A stretch of 64,000 nt of DNA from Frankia sp. QA3 (lineage in GTDB: Bacteria; Actinomycetota; Actinomycetes; Frankiales; Frankiaceae). A model generated the notes under the pieces. That model was not told where the DNA came from, ran no database searches, and was given only the letters and a program-made list of their open reading frames with translations. This document shows, in pieces, positions 24,719 to 33,892 of the stretch (position 1 is the first letter of the stretch; the number at the start of each line of letters is the position of its first letter). Made by a program: the position numbers and the translations under genes. The stretch lies in NCBI RefSeq assembly GCF_000262465.1, contig NZ_CM001489.1, positions 6,020,336-6,084,335 of the forward strand. Direction: 5' to 3'.

Positions 24719-26272
24719 GTGTCGATGCCGCCGGATTCGCCGCGGTCGGAGGAACCGACGCGGGCGCCCGCGGTGCCGGTGTCGGTGTCGGTGCCAAAGC
24801 CGGAGCCCGGGTCGGAGCCGGGACACGGCGAGGGCCTGTTGCCCGCCACCGAGCTGCTGCTGCTGCACCGGGTCGCGGCCGAGCAGGCCCGGGGACGGGC
24901 GCCGTCGCTCGTCGCCGCGGTGGCGCGCGACGGCCGACCGGTGTGGACGGCCGGGCGGGGCCGCGCCGTCGGACCCGATCAGGCCGGCGACGACGGCAGT
25001 GGTGGGGGCGATGGCCGCGGCGTTCGGCGGCCGGGTGCGGACACCCAGTACCGGATCGGCTCGATCACGAAGACCTTCACCGCGGTGCTGGTCATGCGCC
25101 TGCGCGACGAGGGACGCCTGGCGCTCGGCGACCCCCTCGACCGGCACCTGCCGGGCACCACCGTCGGTGATCGTACGGTCGCGCAGCTGCTGTCCCACCT
25201 CGGCGGCATCGCGGCGGAGACCCCGCCGCCCTGGTGGGAGCGGGTGGCGGGGCAGGCCCATCCCACTCTCGCCGACGCGCTCGGCCCCGCCCCGGACCGG
25301 TTCCGCCCGGGACGTCGCCATCACTACTCCAACGTCGGTTTCGCGGTCCTCGGCGAGCTCGTCGCCCGGCTGCGCGGGATGAGCTGGGCGCAGGCGCTGC
25401 ACCGCGAGCTGCTGGCGCCGCTGGGGATGTCCCGCACGACCGCGCTGCCCGCCGCGCCGCACGCCCACGGCTTCGCCGTTCACCCGCATGCCGACGTGCT
25501 GCTGCCCGAGCCCGCCCACGACGCCGGCGTGCTGGCCCCGGCCGGCCAGCTCTGGTCGACCACCGCGGACCTGGTGCGCTGGTCGGCCGTCCTCGCCGGG
25601 CACACGGACGCGGTGCTGTCCGCGGACACCCTCGCCGAGATGCGCGAACCGGCCGCCGTCGAGGGGGACAGCGGCGAGTGGCGGCTGGGGGCGGGCCTCG
25701 GCGTGCAGCTGCTGCGCGAACCCGGCGGCGTGCTCGTCGGGCACGGCGGTTCGATGCCGGGCTTCGTCGCCGCTCTGTGGGGCCGGCCGGCGGGGACCGC
25801 GGCGGTGGCGATGGCGAACGCGACCAGCGGGGTCGCCGTCGTCGACCTCGCCGTCGACCTGATCGACGCCGTCGACACCGCCGAGCCGCCGCTGCCGGCC
25901 GAATGGCTGCCCGCGCCGGTGACCGGGCGGGAGCCGCTGGACGTCACCGGCGTCTGGTACTGGGGACCGGCGCCCTACACGCTGTCGCTGCGGCCGGACG
26001 GCGGGCTGCTGCTCGCACCGCTGGGCCGCTCCGGCCGGCGTTCCCGCTTCCGTCCCGACCCCGCCGGCCGCGGCACCTTTCTCGGCGTCGACGGCTACTT
26101 CGCCGGGGAGACGCTGACCCCGCGGCGCCAGGCCGACGGCGGGATCAGCCATCTCGAACTCGCCTCGTTCGTCTTCACCCGGGCCCCGTACGCCCCCGCC
26201 GGCCCGGTGCCCGGCGGCGTCGACACGGGCGGCTGGGGAGCGGGCCCGGCCGCGGGTGGCGGGCAGGGCTGA
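24719..26272 (+). CDS. Serine hydrolase of the class C beta-lactamase / D-peptidase fold
   Basis: 517 aa. Residues ~40-360 are the beta-lactamase-like domain with the full catalytic set: SITK (Ser115, Lys118), YSN (Tyr203, Asn205) and HGG (342-344). The C-terminal ~130 residues form an all-beta domain (DVTGVWYWGPAPYTLSLRPDGG) seen in esterase-type members. There is no clear signal peptide: the N-terminus is Pro/Ser-rich, so it may be cytoplasmic, which favours esterase or peptidase activity over beta-lactam resistance. Start GTG 24719 or ATG 24725; ribosome site weak. Confidence 0.85.
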   Translation: MSMPPDSPRSEEPTRAPAVPVSVSVPKPEPGSEPGHGEGLLPATELLLLHRVAAEQARGRAPSLVAAVARDGRPVWTAGRGRAVGPDQAGDDGSGGGDGRGVRRPGADTQYRIGSITKTFTAVLVMRLRDEGRLALGDPLDRHLPGTTVGDRTVAQLLSHLGGIAAETPPPWWERVAGQAHPTLADALGPAPDRFRPGRRHHYSNVGFAVLGELVARLRGMSWAQALHRELLAPLGMSRTTALPAAPHAHGFAVHPHADVLLPEPAHDAGVLAPAGQLWSTTADLVRWSAVLAGHTDAVLSADTLAEMREPAAVEGDSGEWRLGAGLGVQLLREPGGVLVGHGGSMPGFVAALWGRPAGTAAVAMANATSGVAVVDLAVDLIDAVDTAEPPLPAEWLPAPVTGREPLDVTGVWYWGPAPYTLSLRPDGGLLLAPLGRSGRRSRFRPDPAGRGTFLGVDGYFAGETLTPRRQADGGISHLELASFVFTRAPYAPAGPVPGGVDTGGWGAGPAAGGGQG

Positions 26273-26343
26273 GCGACCGCCGCGTGCCGTTCTCGGGGAA
26301 CGGGAACGGCGGCTCGCAGGTCGGCTCTCTCGCGGGGCGGCTC

Positions 26344-27096
26344 TCACAGGTCGGCGTCGTGGTCGTGGGCGACCTCGACCACCCCATTGATGTCGGCGAG
26401 TTCCGGGATCAGCTCGTCGACTGCCCCGGTGCCGCGCAGCTCGAGGGCGACCCGGACCAGGCGGGCGCCGGCGTGGTCGGCCATGCCGACGTGGCCCTCC
26501 TCGGTGCGGACGGCGGACAGCGTCCAGCCGCGGCCCGTCGCCGTGCCGAGTAGCCGGCGCAGGACGCCGCGTCCGTCCAGGTATGTAACCGTGAGCCGGA
26601 CGTCGACCGGCTGACCGCGCAGGATCAGGTTCGCCAGGGTGGTGTAGCCGTAGACGACGACGAAGTGCAGGGCGGTCACCAGGACCGCGAGCAGCGGCAG
26701 GCCCGCCCCCGCCGCCATGCCGATCGCCGCCGTCTCCCAGACCGAGGCCGCTGTCGTCAGCCCACGGACCGTCCCGCCGCGGGTGAGGATCAGCCCGGCG
26801 CCGAGGAAACCGATCCCGCTCACCACCTGCGCGGCGACCCGCGACGGATCGAGCACCACCGTGCCCGGCGCGAGGACGTCGCCGAAGCCGTACTTGCTGA
26901 CCTGTAGGAACAGCGCCGACGCCGTGCCGACGATCGTCTGGGTCCGCAGGCCGGCGCTCTTCCCGCGTGCCCGCCGCTCCAGCCCGACCACCGAGCTGAG
27001 CCCGAAGGCCAGCAGCAGCTCGCCGACCTGCCGCCAGCCCTGGCCGTGGCCGGCTGCCATGCCCGCGGCCAGCAGGCTCGACGCGTTCGGCACCAT
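26344..27096 (-). CDS. MgtC/SapB family membrane protein
   Basis: 250 aa. N-terminal MgtC domain with four to five membrane helices and the family signatures LLAFGLSSVVGLERRARGKSAGLRTQ, VVSGIGFLGAGLIL and VRGLTTAASVWETAAIGMAAG. It is followed by a cytoplasmic ACT-like domain (residues ~165-250, VRLTVTYLDGRGVLRRLL). The family is linked to growth at low Mg2+ and to control of ATP synthase and phosphate metabolism; the exact role here is unknown. ATG at 27096. Convergent with the beta-lactamase-fold gene. Confidence 0.9.
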   Translation of the reverse strand: MVPNASSLLAAGMAAGHGQGWRQVGELLLAFGLSSVVGLERRARGKSAGLRTQTIVGTASALFLQVSKYGFGDVLAPGTVVLDPSRVAAQVVSGIGFLGAGLILTRGGTVRGLTTAASVWETAAIGMAAGAGLPLLAVLVTALHFVVVYGYTTLANLILRGQPVDVRLTVTYLDGRGVLRRLLGTATGRGWTLSAVRTEEGHVGMADHAGARLVRVALELRGTGAVDELIPELADINGVVEVAHDHDADL

Positions 27097-27429
27097 GCCC
27101 GTCAGCTTGACATGACTCTTGGTGACGTCTGGTCAACCATCGGCCACGCAAAAGTTACCGTTGGTCATCGAGTCGCGTCCTCGGTTCCGGTTGTCGAGGT
27201 GTGGCCACGGACTTGGCCGCGTTCACCGGGACCGCGCCTCGGTGCGAGCGCCGCTGCGGCGCGGGCGGGAGGTGGGTGTTTTGCTGGGCCGTCACAGGAC
27301 ACGTCCTAACCTGCCGCCCACGGACCTGTCCCCTACCGCGAGCGACCGCGTCACTGTGCGACCGCCCCACCCTGTGACCGTCCCACCCTGTGACCGCGCC
27401 GCCATGCGGCGTAGCCGAGGAGCGATGGC
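27097..27429. other. Divergent promoter region with CCACCCTGTGACCG repeats
   Basis: 333 bases between MgtC (minus) and the methyltransferase (plus). Near 27340-27400 short imperfect repeats of the type TGTGACCG(T/C)..CCACCC occur three times. No gene. Confidence 0.45.
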
Positions 27430-28413
27430 ATGCCCTTCTTCGATCCGGTCGAGTCCACCTTCTACGGCCACTGCGTCGAGAGACTGCTGACGTCGACCGA
27501 ACTTGCGCCGCTGCTTGCCGACGGAATCGTGGAGATCGGGCCGGGAACCGCCCGGCCGGTCGTCGAGGCGCTGCGCCGGTCCGGGTCACGAGTGCCGATC
27601 ACCGGTTACGAGCTGGACGCCGACGCCGCGCAGATCGCGAGCCGGGCGGCGGCCAGGGCCGCGCTGCCGAACTACACCGTCATCGAAGGCGACTTCTTCA
27701 CCGCCACCGCCACCGCCACCGCCACCGGCGACCCGGGCACGCGCCGGGGCGGGCCCCGGAAAGCCGCGGATGCGCCCAGTGCTGGCAGTGCCGGCGGGCC
27801 GGTCGGTGCCGAGCGGGGGGCACCGGCGCGGCGGGCGCGGTGCGCGATCGGCAACCCGCCCTACCTGCCGGCGATCGTGCGGCCCGTCGGCGCGTCCCAC
27901 CTGTGGGGCGGCCACGACGGCGCGCACGTCGCGCGGCGCGTGCTGTCCCAGGGGATGGACGTGGTGCTGCTGATGATTGCCTCGATCTCCGACCCGGTGG
28001 GCCTGGTGCAGCACGCCCGCGCCGCCGGCTACCGGGTCGCGGACTGGTCGGTACGGCCCATCTCGTTCGGCCGGTACTGCCGCCAACCGTGGGTCAGCCG
28101 GCGCATCGGCGAGCTGGCCCGGTCGGGCCGTGCGTTCTTCGGCCCGGAAGGCTACCTGCTCGCGGGGGTCACCTGGGTGCACGCGGGTGGTCCGGCCGAC
28201 GCCGGCAATGACTGCGACCATGCCGGCGCCGTCCTGCGCCGGGTCCTCACCTCGGCGGGCAGCGCCACCCACGTCGGCGAGTCGGCGAGTGTCGGTGAGA
28301 TCGCGGGCGCCGGCGAGATCGTCGGGCCCGACCGCCAACGGATTCGGATCGTCTCTGGGCAGGGTGAGCTGCGGGGTCGGTCCGCCTCCGACCTGTCCGG
28401 GAGCGGCAGATGA
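27430..28413 (+). CDS. SAM-dependent methyltransferase with NPPY motif
   Basis: 327 aa. SAM-binding motif I EIGPGT (35-40), motif II acidic GYELD (59-63), and the amino-methylating motif NPPY at 142-145, as in N6-adenine, glutamine (HemK/PrmC) and related N-methyltransferases. Between strands 4 and the NPPY is an inserted low-complexity stretch (~91-135) beginning with a (TA)n repeat encoded by ACCGCC units. GAGGAG lies 7 bases before the ATG. Its last four bases ATGA are the start of the next gene, so the pair is translationally coupled. The substrate is unknown; a role with the diiron enzyme in small-molecule modification is inference. Confidence 0.8.
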   Translation: MPFFDPVESTFYGHCVERLLTSTELAPLLADGIVEIGPGTARPVVEALRRSGSRVPITGYELDADAAQIASRAAARAALPNYTVIEGDFFTATATATATGDPGTRRGGPRKAADAPSAGSAGGPVGAERGAPARRARCAIGNPPYLPAIVRPVGASHLWGGHDGAHVARRVLSQGMDVVLLMIASISDPVGLVQHARAAGYRVADWSVRPISFGRYCRQPWVSRRIGELARSGRAFFGPEGYLLAGVTWVHAGGPADAGNDCDHAGAVLRRVLTSAGSATHVGESASVGEIAGAGEIVGPDRQRIRIVSGQGELRGRSASDLSGSGR

Positions 28414-29597
28414 CCGCCGCGGCGGGATCTGTGACCGCCCCGGCCGCAGGTTCGACGGCGGCCGGTGACCGGCCGGCGCGCCCGCTCCGGCCGGGGGCGC
28501 AGTACGGCGCCGTGCTGGCGCCGGCCGAGCTCGGCCAGCCGCGCCTGCCCGAGCCGCGGGGGACGCTGTCCGAGTTCCTGCTCGGCCGGCTGCGGCACGC
28601 GCCTGGCGCAGCCGGCCTCCCGGCGGCGCCGGCCGCGGACGACGATGTGCTGTACGGCGAGGACGGTCCCCTCGCCCTCTACTGCCTCTACGGCCTGCAC
28701 TACCGCGGCTTCGCCGAGGTCGACGACGACTGGGAGTGGGAGCCGTCGCTGCTCGCCGTGCGCCGCCGGCTGGAGACGGACCTGCTCGCCCGCCTGCGCG
28801 ACGAGGCGGCTGCCGGTGCCGCTGGTGCCGCTGGTGCTGCTGGTGCTGCCGGTGCTGATGGGGCCGGGGCTGTCCGGGACGTCGCCACCGCGCTGCGGGA
28901 GGTGATCGCGCACGCCGGCGGCCGTTCCCTGTCGCGGCGCCTGGCCACCACCGGCACGCTCGACCAGTTCCGCGAGTACGCGATGCACCGCTCGCTGCTC
29001 CAGCTCATCGAGGCCGACCCGCACACCTGGGCCATCCCGCGCCTGGCCGGCGCCCCGAAGGCGGCGCTGGTGGAGATCCAGGCCGACGAGTACGGGCACG
29101 GCGTCGAGCGCGACATGCACCAGAACCTGTTCGCCGTGACCATGCGTGCCCTGGACCTCGACGCACGTTCGGGCGCCTACCTGGATCGGCTGCCCGGTCA
29201 CGCGTTCGCGACCGTCAACGTACCGTCGCTGTTCGGCCTGCACCGGCGGCTGCGCGGTGCGCTGGTCGGCCACCTGGCGCTGTTCGAGATGACATCGGTC
29301 GAGCCGATGGGCGCCTACGCGGCGGCGCTGCGCCGCCTCGGGCTGGCCGCCGGGGCCCGCCACTTCTTCGAGGTCCACGTCGTCGCCGACGCCCATCACC
29401 AGACGGTCGCCGCCCGCGATCTTGCCGCGGCCCTCGTCGCCCAGGATCCGGCCCTGGCTGCCGACATCGTCTTCGGCGCGCGGGCCACCACCGCGATCGA
29501 AGGCCACTGCGCGGAGGCGATCCTCACCGCCTGGGACGAGGGCCACTCCTCCCTGCGCGTTTCCTCGCCGCGTGGCCAGCCGTCGGTGCCGTGCTGA
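28410..29597 (+). CDS. Haem-oxygenase-like diiron enzyme (iron-containing redox enzyme family)
   Basis: 395 aa. Helical protein matching the haem-oxygenase-like diiron oxidase/oxygenase (HDO) family, whose members cleave C-C or oxidise N in natural-product pathways. Likely iron ligands lie in EIQADEYGHG (Glu222, Glu227, His230) and EVHVVADAHHQ (Glu321, His323, Asp327, His329/330). An earlier helix carries MHRSLLQLIEADPHTWAIP. A short (GAA)n-like alanine/glycine repeat at ~140-155 is probably a loop. It starts inside the stop of the methyltransferase gene, with GGGAG upstream. Its 3' end overlaps the convergent CYTH gene by 74 bases. Confidence 0.82.
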   Translation: MTAAAGSVTAPAAGSTAAGDRPARPLRPGAQYGAVLAPAELGQPRLPEPRGTLSEFLLGRLRHAPGAAGLPAAPAADDDVLYGEDGPLALYCLYGLHYRGFAEVDDDWEWEPSLLAVRRRLETDLLARLRDEAAAGAAGAAGAAGAAGADGAGAVRDVATALREVIAHAGGRSLSRRLATTGTLDQFREYAMHRSLLQLIEADPHTWAIPRLAGAPKAALVEIQADEYGHGVERDMHQNLFAVTMRALDLDARSGAYLDRLPGHAFATVNVPSLFGLHRRLRGALVGHLALFEMTSVEPMGAYAAALRRLGLAAGARHFFEVHVVADAHHQTVAARDLAAALVAQDPALAADIVFGARATTAIEGHCAEAILTAWDEGHSSLRVSSPRGQPSVPC

Positions 29598-30375
29598 AGA
29601 AGTCGAGCGTGGTGCGTGTCTTGGTCTGTTGGGGACCGGTGAGGTCGAGGCCGTGCCGGCGCAGGACGGTGGACATGCGCGCGGCGGCACACAGAGCCGC
29701 CTCCGGTGCCGAGCGGGCCGACAGCTCAAGCAGGCGGGAGCCGTCCGGAAACGTCCACCGTTCGGCCTGGAGCACGCGATCGAAACCCTCGGGTCTGAAC
29801 CGGTGTCGCCGGGCCTCGATCGGTCCGAGGACAGCGAGATCATCGATGTGACCAGACCCGGGCAGGTGGGCGGCGAGCAGCTTCGCCTGTTGTTTTGTGA
29901 ACAGGGCGCGCAGCGGGCCGCGGCGGGCCATCGCCCGCTGCACGTCGCCGGCGTCCAGCCGGGTCCGCAGGGCGGCGGAGCAGACGTAGGCGCCGGGCAT
30001 GCCGTCCACCTCGACGACGAACTGCTTCGATCGGCGCAGGTGCGCCGGAACGTTCGCCGGAACGACCGGCCGGAGTTTGACGACGGAGTCGTCCGGTCTG
30101 CCGCCGGTACTGCGGACGCGGACCACCACTCCGCGCCGGTGCAACAGCCGGTCGGGGGTATCGAGGTAGTAGACCCGCTGACGGCGAGCCTTCGTCGAGG
30201 CAATCTCGAACACGTCGCACGCCCGCTGGTGCGCGGCCGTGGGCACGACGAACTTGAGCTCCACCCGGTCCACCTGGCGGGTGAGTTTCACCAGTGCGTG
30301 CAGGTCGTCGTCGGGTAGCTGCCAAAATTTCTGCGCCGCGCGCATCGCGGCAGGACCGGCCGCCGCGGCAGCCAT
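29524..30375 (-). CDS. CYTH-like domain protein
   Basis: 283 aa. Residues ~30-200 show the CYTH/triphosphate-tunnel pattern: VELKFVVPTAAH, the strand pair VYYLDTPDRLLHRRGVVVRVR, VVKLRPV and KQFVVEVDG. Family members hydrolyse triphosphates or bind polyphosphate or thiamine triphosphate. The C-terminal part (LLELSARSAPEAAL, TKTRTTLDFFS) is less typical and ends in a basic tail. ATG at 30375 is chosen for GGGAGGG 8 bases upstream. The 3' end overlaps the diiron enzyme gene on the opposite strand by 74 bases. Function in this organism is not known. Confidence 0.75.
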   Translation of the reverse strand: MAAAAAGPAAMRAAQKFWQLPDDDLHALVKLTRQVDRVELKFVVPTAAHQRACDVFEIASTKARRQRVYYLDTPDRLLHRRGVVVRVRSTGGRPDDSVVKLRPVVPANVPAHLRRSKQFVVEVDGMPGAYVCSAALRTRLDAGDVQRAMARRGPLRALFTKQQAKLLAAHLPGSGHIDDLAVLGPIEARRHRFRPEGFDRVLQAERWTFPDGSRLLELSARSAPEAALCAAARMSTVLRRHGLDLTGPQQTKTRTTLDFFSTAPTAGHAARKRAGRSGPRPRR

Positions 30376-31016
30376 TGCATCGCCCTCCCACCCGCCGGTT
30401 CCGCGGCGCACAGCCTTGTTATGCCGCGCGTTGGCAAGCGTCTACTCTTCCGCGACAAGAGGACCTTTACCACCCGAATCGGCTCTCAAACGTAATCTCC
30501 GGCGGGGCTTTGGGGGTGGCGCCGCATGCGGTGGGCCGCCTCGAGCACCAGCTCGGCACCGTCGGGGCCTGTCGCCGGCCGGGTGCGGTCAGGGCGAGAT
30601 CGGCCTCGGTCGAGGTCTGGCCACATGGCCCTGAGGTGCCGATAGTCGGCCTTTCTGGCGGTGTCGACGGGCTTCGCGGCGATAATGTGGCGTGGGTACC
30701 GGCCCGGCGCCGGGCCACCCAACGCGGGATATCTCTCCGGCGGCGAGAACGCCCGCGAACGTGGGCACCGGCGGATGTTCGCGTCAACGGCTGGAAGTCC
30801 CGTCCGGGGACGAACTTCGGCTCGGATAGGCGCATCCTCGGACGCGTGTCGCGAATCCTGATGGGGGCACATTCTCCATCGGCCGGTTTGCGGTCGATCG
30901 GGGGTTGCGGCCGGGGATCTCCGCCGGGGCGTGGGGTGGACCGCCCGCCCGGCGCACCGCCATCCCGCCGGGGCCGCTGTCCGACGACCCTGACCCGACC
31001 TCCAGAGGAGGACTCC
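30376..31016. other. 640-bp divergent interval
   Basis: No convincing gene between the CYTH gene (minus) and the SsgB-like gene (plus). Short frames lack ribosome sites and motifs. Promoters for both genes should be here. Confidence 0.45.
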
Positions 31017-31502
31017 ATGCTCCGTAGATCGGTGCGCCGCAGCACCCTTGCCCGCGGGATGACCGCGCGACTGATGCCGGAGGCCGAGCCACCGCGGCCG
31101 GTCCGAGTCGTCTTCGGCTACGACCCGACCGATCCGATCGCCGTGGCCCTGACGGTCACCGGCGCGGCCGGGGCGGATCCGGTCGTGTGGCGGTTCGCCC
31201 GCCGACTCCTCGCCGACGGGGCGCGCCGGCCCGTCGGCCTGGGCGACGTGCGGGTCCGCCCGATCGTGCTGGGCGGCCAGCCGGCGCTCGCGCTGTGCCT
31301 GTGCGGCCCGTCCGGGACCGCCGAGTTGGAGCTGCCCGCGCGGGAGGTGGCGGCGTTCCTGTGGCGCACGTACGCCATGGTGTCCGCCGACGCGGAGGCC
31401 GCAGTGATCGACTGGACCGCCGAGTTCCGCTTCATGCCGGGCGTCGGTGCCCGCCGGTCCCGGGGCCTGCCCGGCGTCCGCACCCCCCACGCCCGCACCT
31501 GA
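31017..31502 (+). CDS. SsgA/SsgB-family sporulation and cell-division protein
   Basis: 161 aa. Matches the SALP family, which guides FtsZ placement in sporulation septa of filamentous actinomycetes. Signature blocks: VRVVFGYDPTDPIAVALTVTG, WRFARRLLADGARRPVGLGDVRVRP, ALCLCGPSGTAELELPA, REVAAFLWRTYAMV. ATG at 31017 with GAGGAGG 5 bases upstream decides the start; an upstream open extension has no ribosome site. The Ala/Arg-rich N-terminal 25 residues and the tail after ~140 are extra to the core. Strong evidence of a filamentous, sporulating host. Confidence 0.88.
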   Translation: MLRRSVRRSTLARGMTARLMPEAEPPRPVRVVFGYDPTDPIAVALTVTGAAGADPVVWRFARRLLADGARRPVGLGDVRVRPIVLGGQPALALCLCGPSGTAELELPAREVAAFLWRTYAMVSADAEAAVIDWTAEFRFMPGVGARRSRGLPGVRTPHART

Positions 31503-31894
31503 CTCCGACGACCACCGCCGACGCCAGGCCAGCCCGTGGCGCCCGGGTGGCCCGATCGTCCGGGAGCGGTCGCGTGACCAGCCAGGGGTGCGCGCGGCCC
31601 GCCGGCCGGTCGAAGGTCCGTTCCGGCGCGGGCCGGAGGTCCTGCCGGCGTGGGACCGCCGGAACCCCGGTTCGGCGGATCGGACGCCCGTACGCCGGAC
31701 TCGCCGCTCGTCCGCGCCGGGACGGGGTACCCCCGCGGAGCCAGAGCCAGGAGGAGGCGGCCCCGGCGACCACGGTGACGGACAGGGCGCAAGACCTTTG
31801 AGCACCCGCCGAAGGTCCCTGGTAGACGCCACCGCGGGACGGCACGCTTGCACCATCCGCACAACTTTCCGCGGGATGATCCGGGAGGCTCGCT
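31503..31894. other. Intergenic region
   Basis: 392 bases between the SsgB-like gene and the phosphatase gene, with no supported gene on either strand. Confidence 0.45.
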
Positions 31895-32698
31895 GTGGGT
31901 GACGCCCCGATGCCGCGACCCCGACCGGCTCCCGACCCCGCGTCCGATCCGACTCCAGCCGGCAGCCCGTGTGCCTGCGGCATGGGGGCCTACTGGGGCA
32001 TGCAGGCGGTCACGCCCGGCGCCAGCGGGGATTGGGTGGACGCGTTCGACCTCGACGACGGCCGGCTCGCGGTCTGCGTCGGCGACGCGGCCGGGCACGG
32101 CACGCGGGCGGCGACCTTCGCGGGCCGGGTGCGGGCGGTGCTGCGCCGAGGCCTGCTCGCCGGGGACGAACCCGACGCCGTGGTCAGCCGCACGGTCGAC
32201 GAGGTCGCCGGTCCGGGTGACCTCGGGGAGATGTTCGCCACGGCCTTCGTCGCGATCGCCGACCCGCGGACGGGCCGCGTGGTCTACGTCAACGCCGGGC
32301 ACCCGCCCGCCGTGCACCTGACCGCGTCCGGACCCGATCCGGGGCCCGACTCGGGCGCCGCGGGCGGGCCGAGGCCGCTCGGACCCACCGGCCCGATCCT
32401 GTCGGACCTGTTCGCGGGCATGGCGATCTGGTCATCCCGGACGCTGCGGATGGCCCCCGGCGACCGCCTGGTGCTGTACACCGACGGCATCAGCGAGGCC
32501 CGCGACGCCGCCGGCGAGCAGTTCGGCATGGACCGCGTCGGTGCGGCCGGCGCCTGCGACACCCCGCCCGATCGGCTCATCGACCATCTCTTCGCGACGG
32601 TCGCCGCCCATACCCACGCCGAGGCCCGCGACGACCGCACCGTCGCGGTCCTGACCCGCCAAGCCCCGCCGGCTTCCACCGCCTCGCCGCGCCGGTGA
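31895..32698 (+). CDS. PP2C-type phosphatase (SpoIIE/RsbU family)
   Basis: 267 aa. The whole protein after a Pro/Ala-rich 30-residue lead is a SpoIIE catalytic domain: DWVDAFDLDDGRLAVCVGDAAGHG (Mg2+ Asp), MFATAFVAIADPRTGRVVYVNAGHPP, LYTDGISEARD, DDRTVAVL. Such enzymes dephosphorylate anti-sigma-factor antagonists and so switch stress or developmental sigma factors. There is no sensor domain attached. GTG at 31895 is the likely start. Confidence 0.9.
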   Translation: MGDAPMPRPRPAPDPASDPTPAGSPCACGMGAYWGMQAVTPGASGDWVDAFDLDDGRLAVCVGDAAGHGTRAATFAGRVRAVLRRGLLAGDEPDAVVSRTVDEVAGPGDLGEMFATAFVAIADPRTGRVVYVNAGHPPAVHLTASGPDPGPDSGAAGGPRPLGPTGPILSDLFAGMAIWSSRTLRMAPGDRLVLYTDGISEARDAAGEQFGMDRVGAAGACDTPPDRLIDHLFATVAAHTHAEARDDRTVAVLTRQAPPASTASPRR

Positions 32699-32716
32699 CC
32701 GCCCGGCCGTAACTGG

Positions 32717-32893
32717 TCACCGGCGGGTGGCGCAGGGGATGCAGGGACGGGCCGAGGGGCGGGCCGCCAGGCGTTGCTCGCCGATCGGTTCCCCCCCCGC
32801 CTCGCAGCGGCCGTAGGTTCCCGCCGCCAGCCGGCCGAGCGCGGCGTCGACCTCCGCCAGGCGGGCGGTCGCCTGCCGCGGCGTCGCGCGCAC
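32717..32893 (-). pseudogene. DksA/TraR zinc-finger remnant
   Basis: The minus strand encodes ATARLAEVDAALGRLAAGTYGRC, EAGGEPIGEQRLAARPSARPCIPC and a stop, clearly the C-terminal DksA/TraR finger. The second cysteine of the first CxxC pair is Gly (C-E-A-G), an eight-C run lies beside it, and the coiled-coil N-terminus is missing. A 58-residue product from GTG 32893 is possible but would lack one Zn ligand. Confidence 0.65.
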
Positions 32894-32951
32894 CTGTTCC
32901 CGCTCGAACGGGGCCCGTTGCGGCCCTTCGGGCCTTCGGGCCTGCGGGCCG

Positions 32952-33734
32952 TCAAGACAGGAAGTCGACGGCCAGGCGGTCCGGTCCCGTGAGCTCGACG
33001 ACGCGGAAACCTGCGACGCGTCCCAGCCCGACGCCGATGTGCACCGTCCCCTCGAAGTCGCCGGCCAGCGCGTAGCTCAACCCGGACCGGTCGCCGCCGT
33101 CGGGAGGCGTGCGCAGCGTCGAGGAGCCCTGATCGTCGTGGGCGGCGGCGGAGGTCAGGACGAGTTCGAAGGCCGCCTGGCCGCTCAGCGGCAGCGGCGC
33201 GCCGGAGCCAGGCCGGAAAACCTGCGGCACGAACTGGGCGCGGTAGCCGGGGACACCCCCCGCGAACTCCAGCACGAGCCGCTCGAACCGGACCCCGTTC
33301 TCCACGTTGGTCGCGCTGCGCAACGACACGAGCCGGACGGGCCGGGCCGGCTGACGCGTAGCCGTCGCCGGCTGACTCGACCAGCTGCGCGCGTCGACCC
33401 GCGGTCCCGTCGACCCGGCCGCCGCCGTCTTCGAAACCGTCGGAGACGGCGGTGCGGCCGTGCCGCCCGGAGCCGCCGGCGAGGTGGTGCCGACGGACGC
33501 CGTCGGCACCGGGGAGTGCGCAGGGGAGGCCGCTTCGCCGCCACCGGAGCCGGAGCAGGCGACGACCAGCGCCGCCAGCACCGACGCGAGCAGACTGGTG
33601 CGGGCCAACCTCCCCCGCCCACGCGGACCAGCCGAGCGGCTCCCGCCCTGCTCCGGCGGGGCCCCCGCGGACATCGCCCCCGCCCTGACGGTGCTTCCCA
33701 TCCGTAACGACCCGCTTTCTAGGACAGACGGCAC
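32952..33734 (-). CDS. AMIN-like-domain lipoprotein
   Basis: Up to 260 aa. Lipobox LVVACSG gives a membrane-anchored extracellular protein. After a Pro/Ser/Thr/Ala linker (~65-125) a beta-rich domain of about 130 residues follows (RLVSLRSATNVENGVRFERLVLEF, GVPGYRAQFVPQVF, AFELVLTSAAA, HIGVGLGRVAGFRVVELTGPDRLAVDF), matching the actinobacterial AMIN-like domain associated with cell-wall binding. The start is uncertain: ATG at 33701 (MGSTVRAG) or 33674 (MSAGAP) would give a more normal lipoprotein signal than the first ATG. Immediately downstream are GGCCCG-rich stem sequences (32905-32950). Confidence 0.78.
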   Translation of the reverse strand: MPSVLESGSLRMGSTVRAGAMSAGAPPEQGGSRSAGPRGRGRLARTSLLASVLAALVVACSGSGGGEAASPAHSPVPTASVGTTSPAAPGGTAAPPSPTVSKTAAAGSTGPRVDARSWSSQPATATRQPARPVRLVSLRSATNVENGVRFERLVLEFAGGVPGYRAQFVPQVFRPGSGAPLPLSGQAAFELVLTSAAAHDDQGSSTLRTPPDGGDRSGLSYALAGDFEGTVHIGVGLGRVAGFRVVELTGPDRLAVDFLS

Positions 33735-33892
33735 GAAGCCAGCCCATCTGTCATACCCGAAGCGCCACGACCAGGAACGCGATCATAAGACGATCAGGGG
33801 GATCCGTCCGTGGGCGAGGCCGACCGCGCCGGGCACGGGGGGCGGGTGGCGTGACCGAGGCGACCCGGCGGTCGGGTATCGTGAGATCGCCG

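Noticed and set aside
24227..27151. A 974-codon open frame on the minus strand
   Set aside because: It is an antisense shadow of the beta-lactamase-fold gene and MgtC, Arg/Pro/Gly-rich and without motifs.
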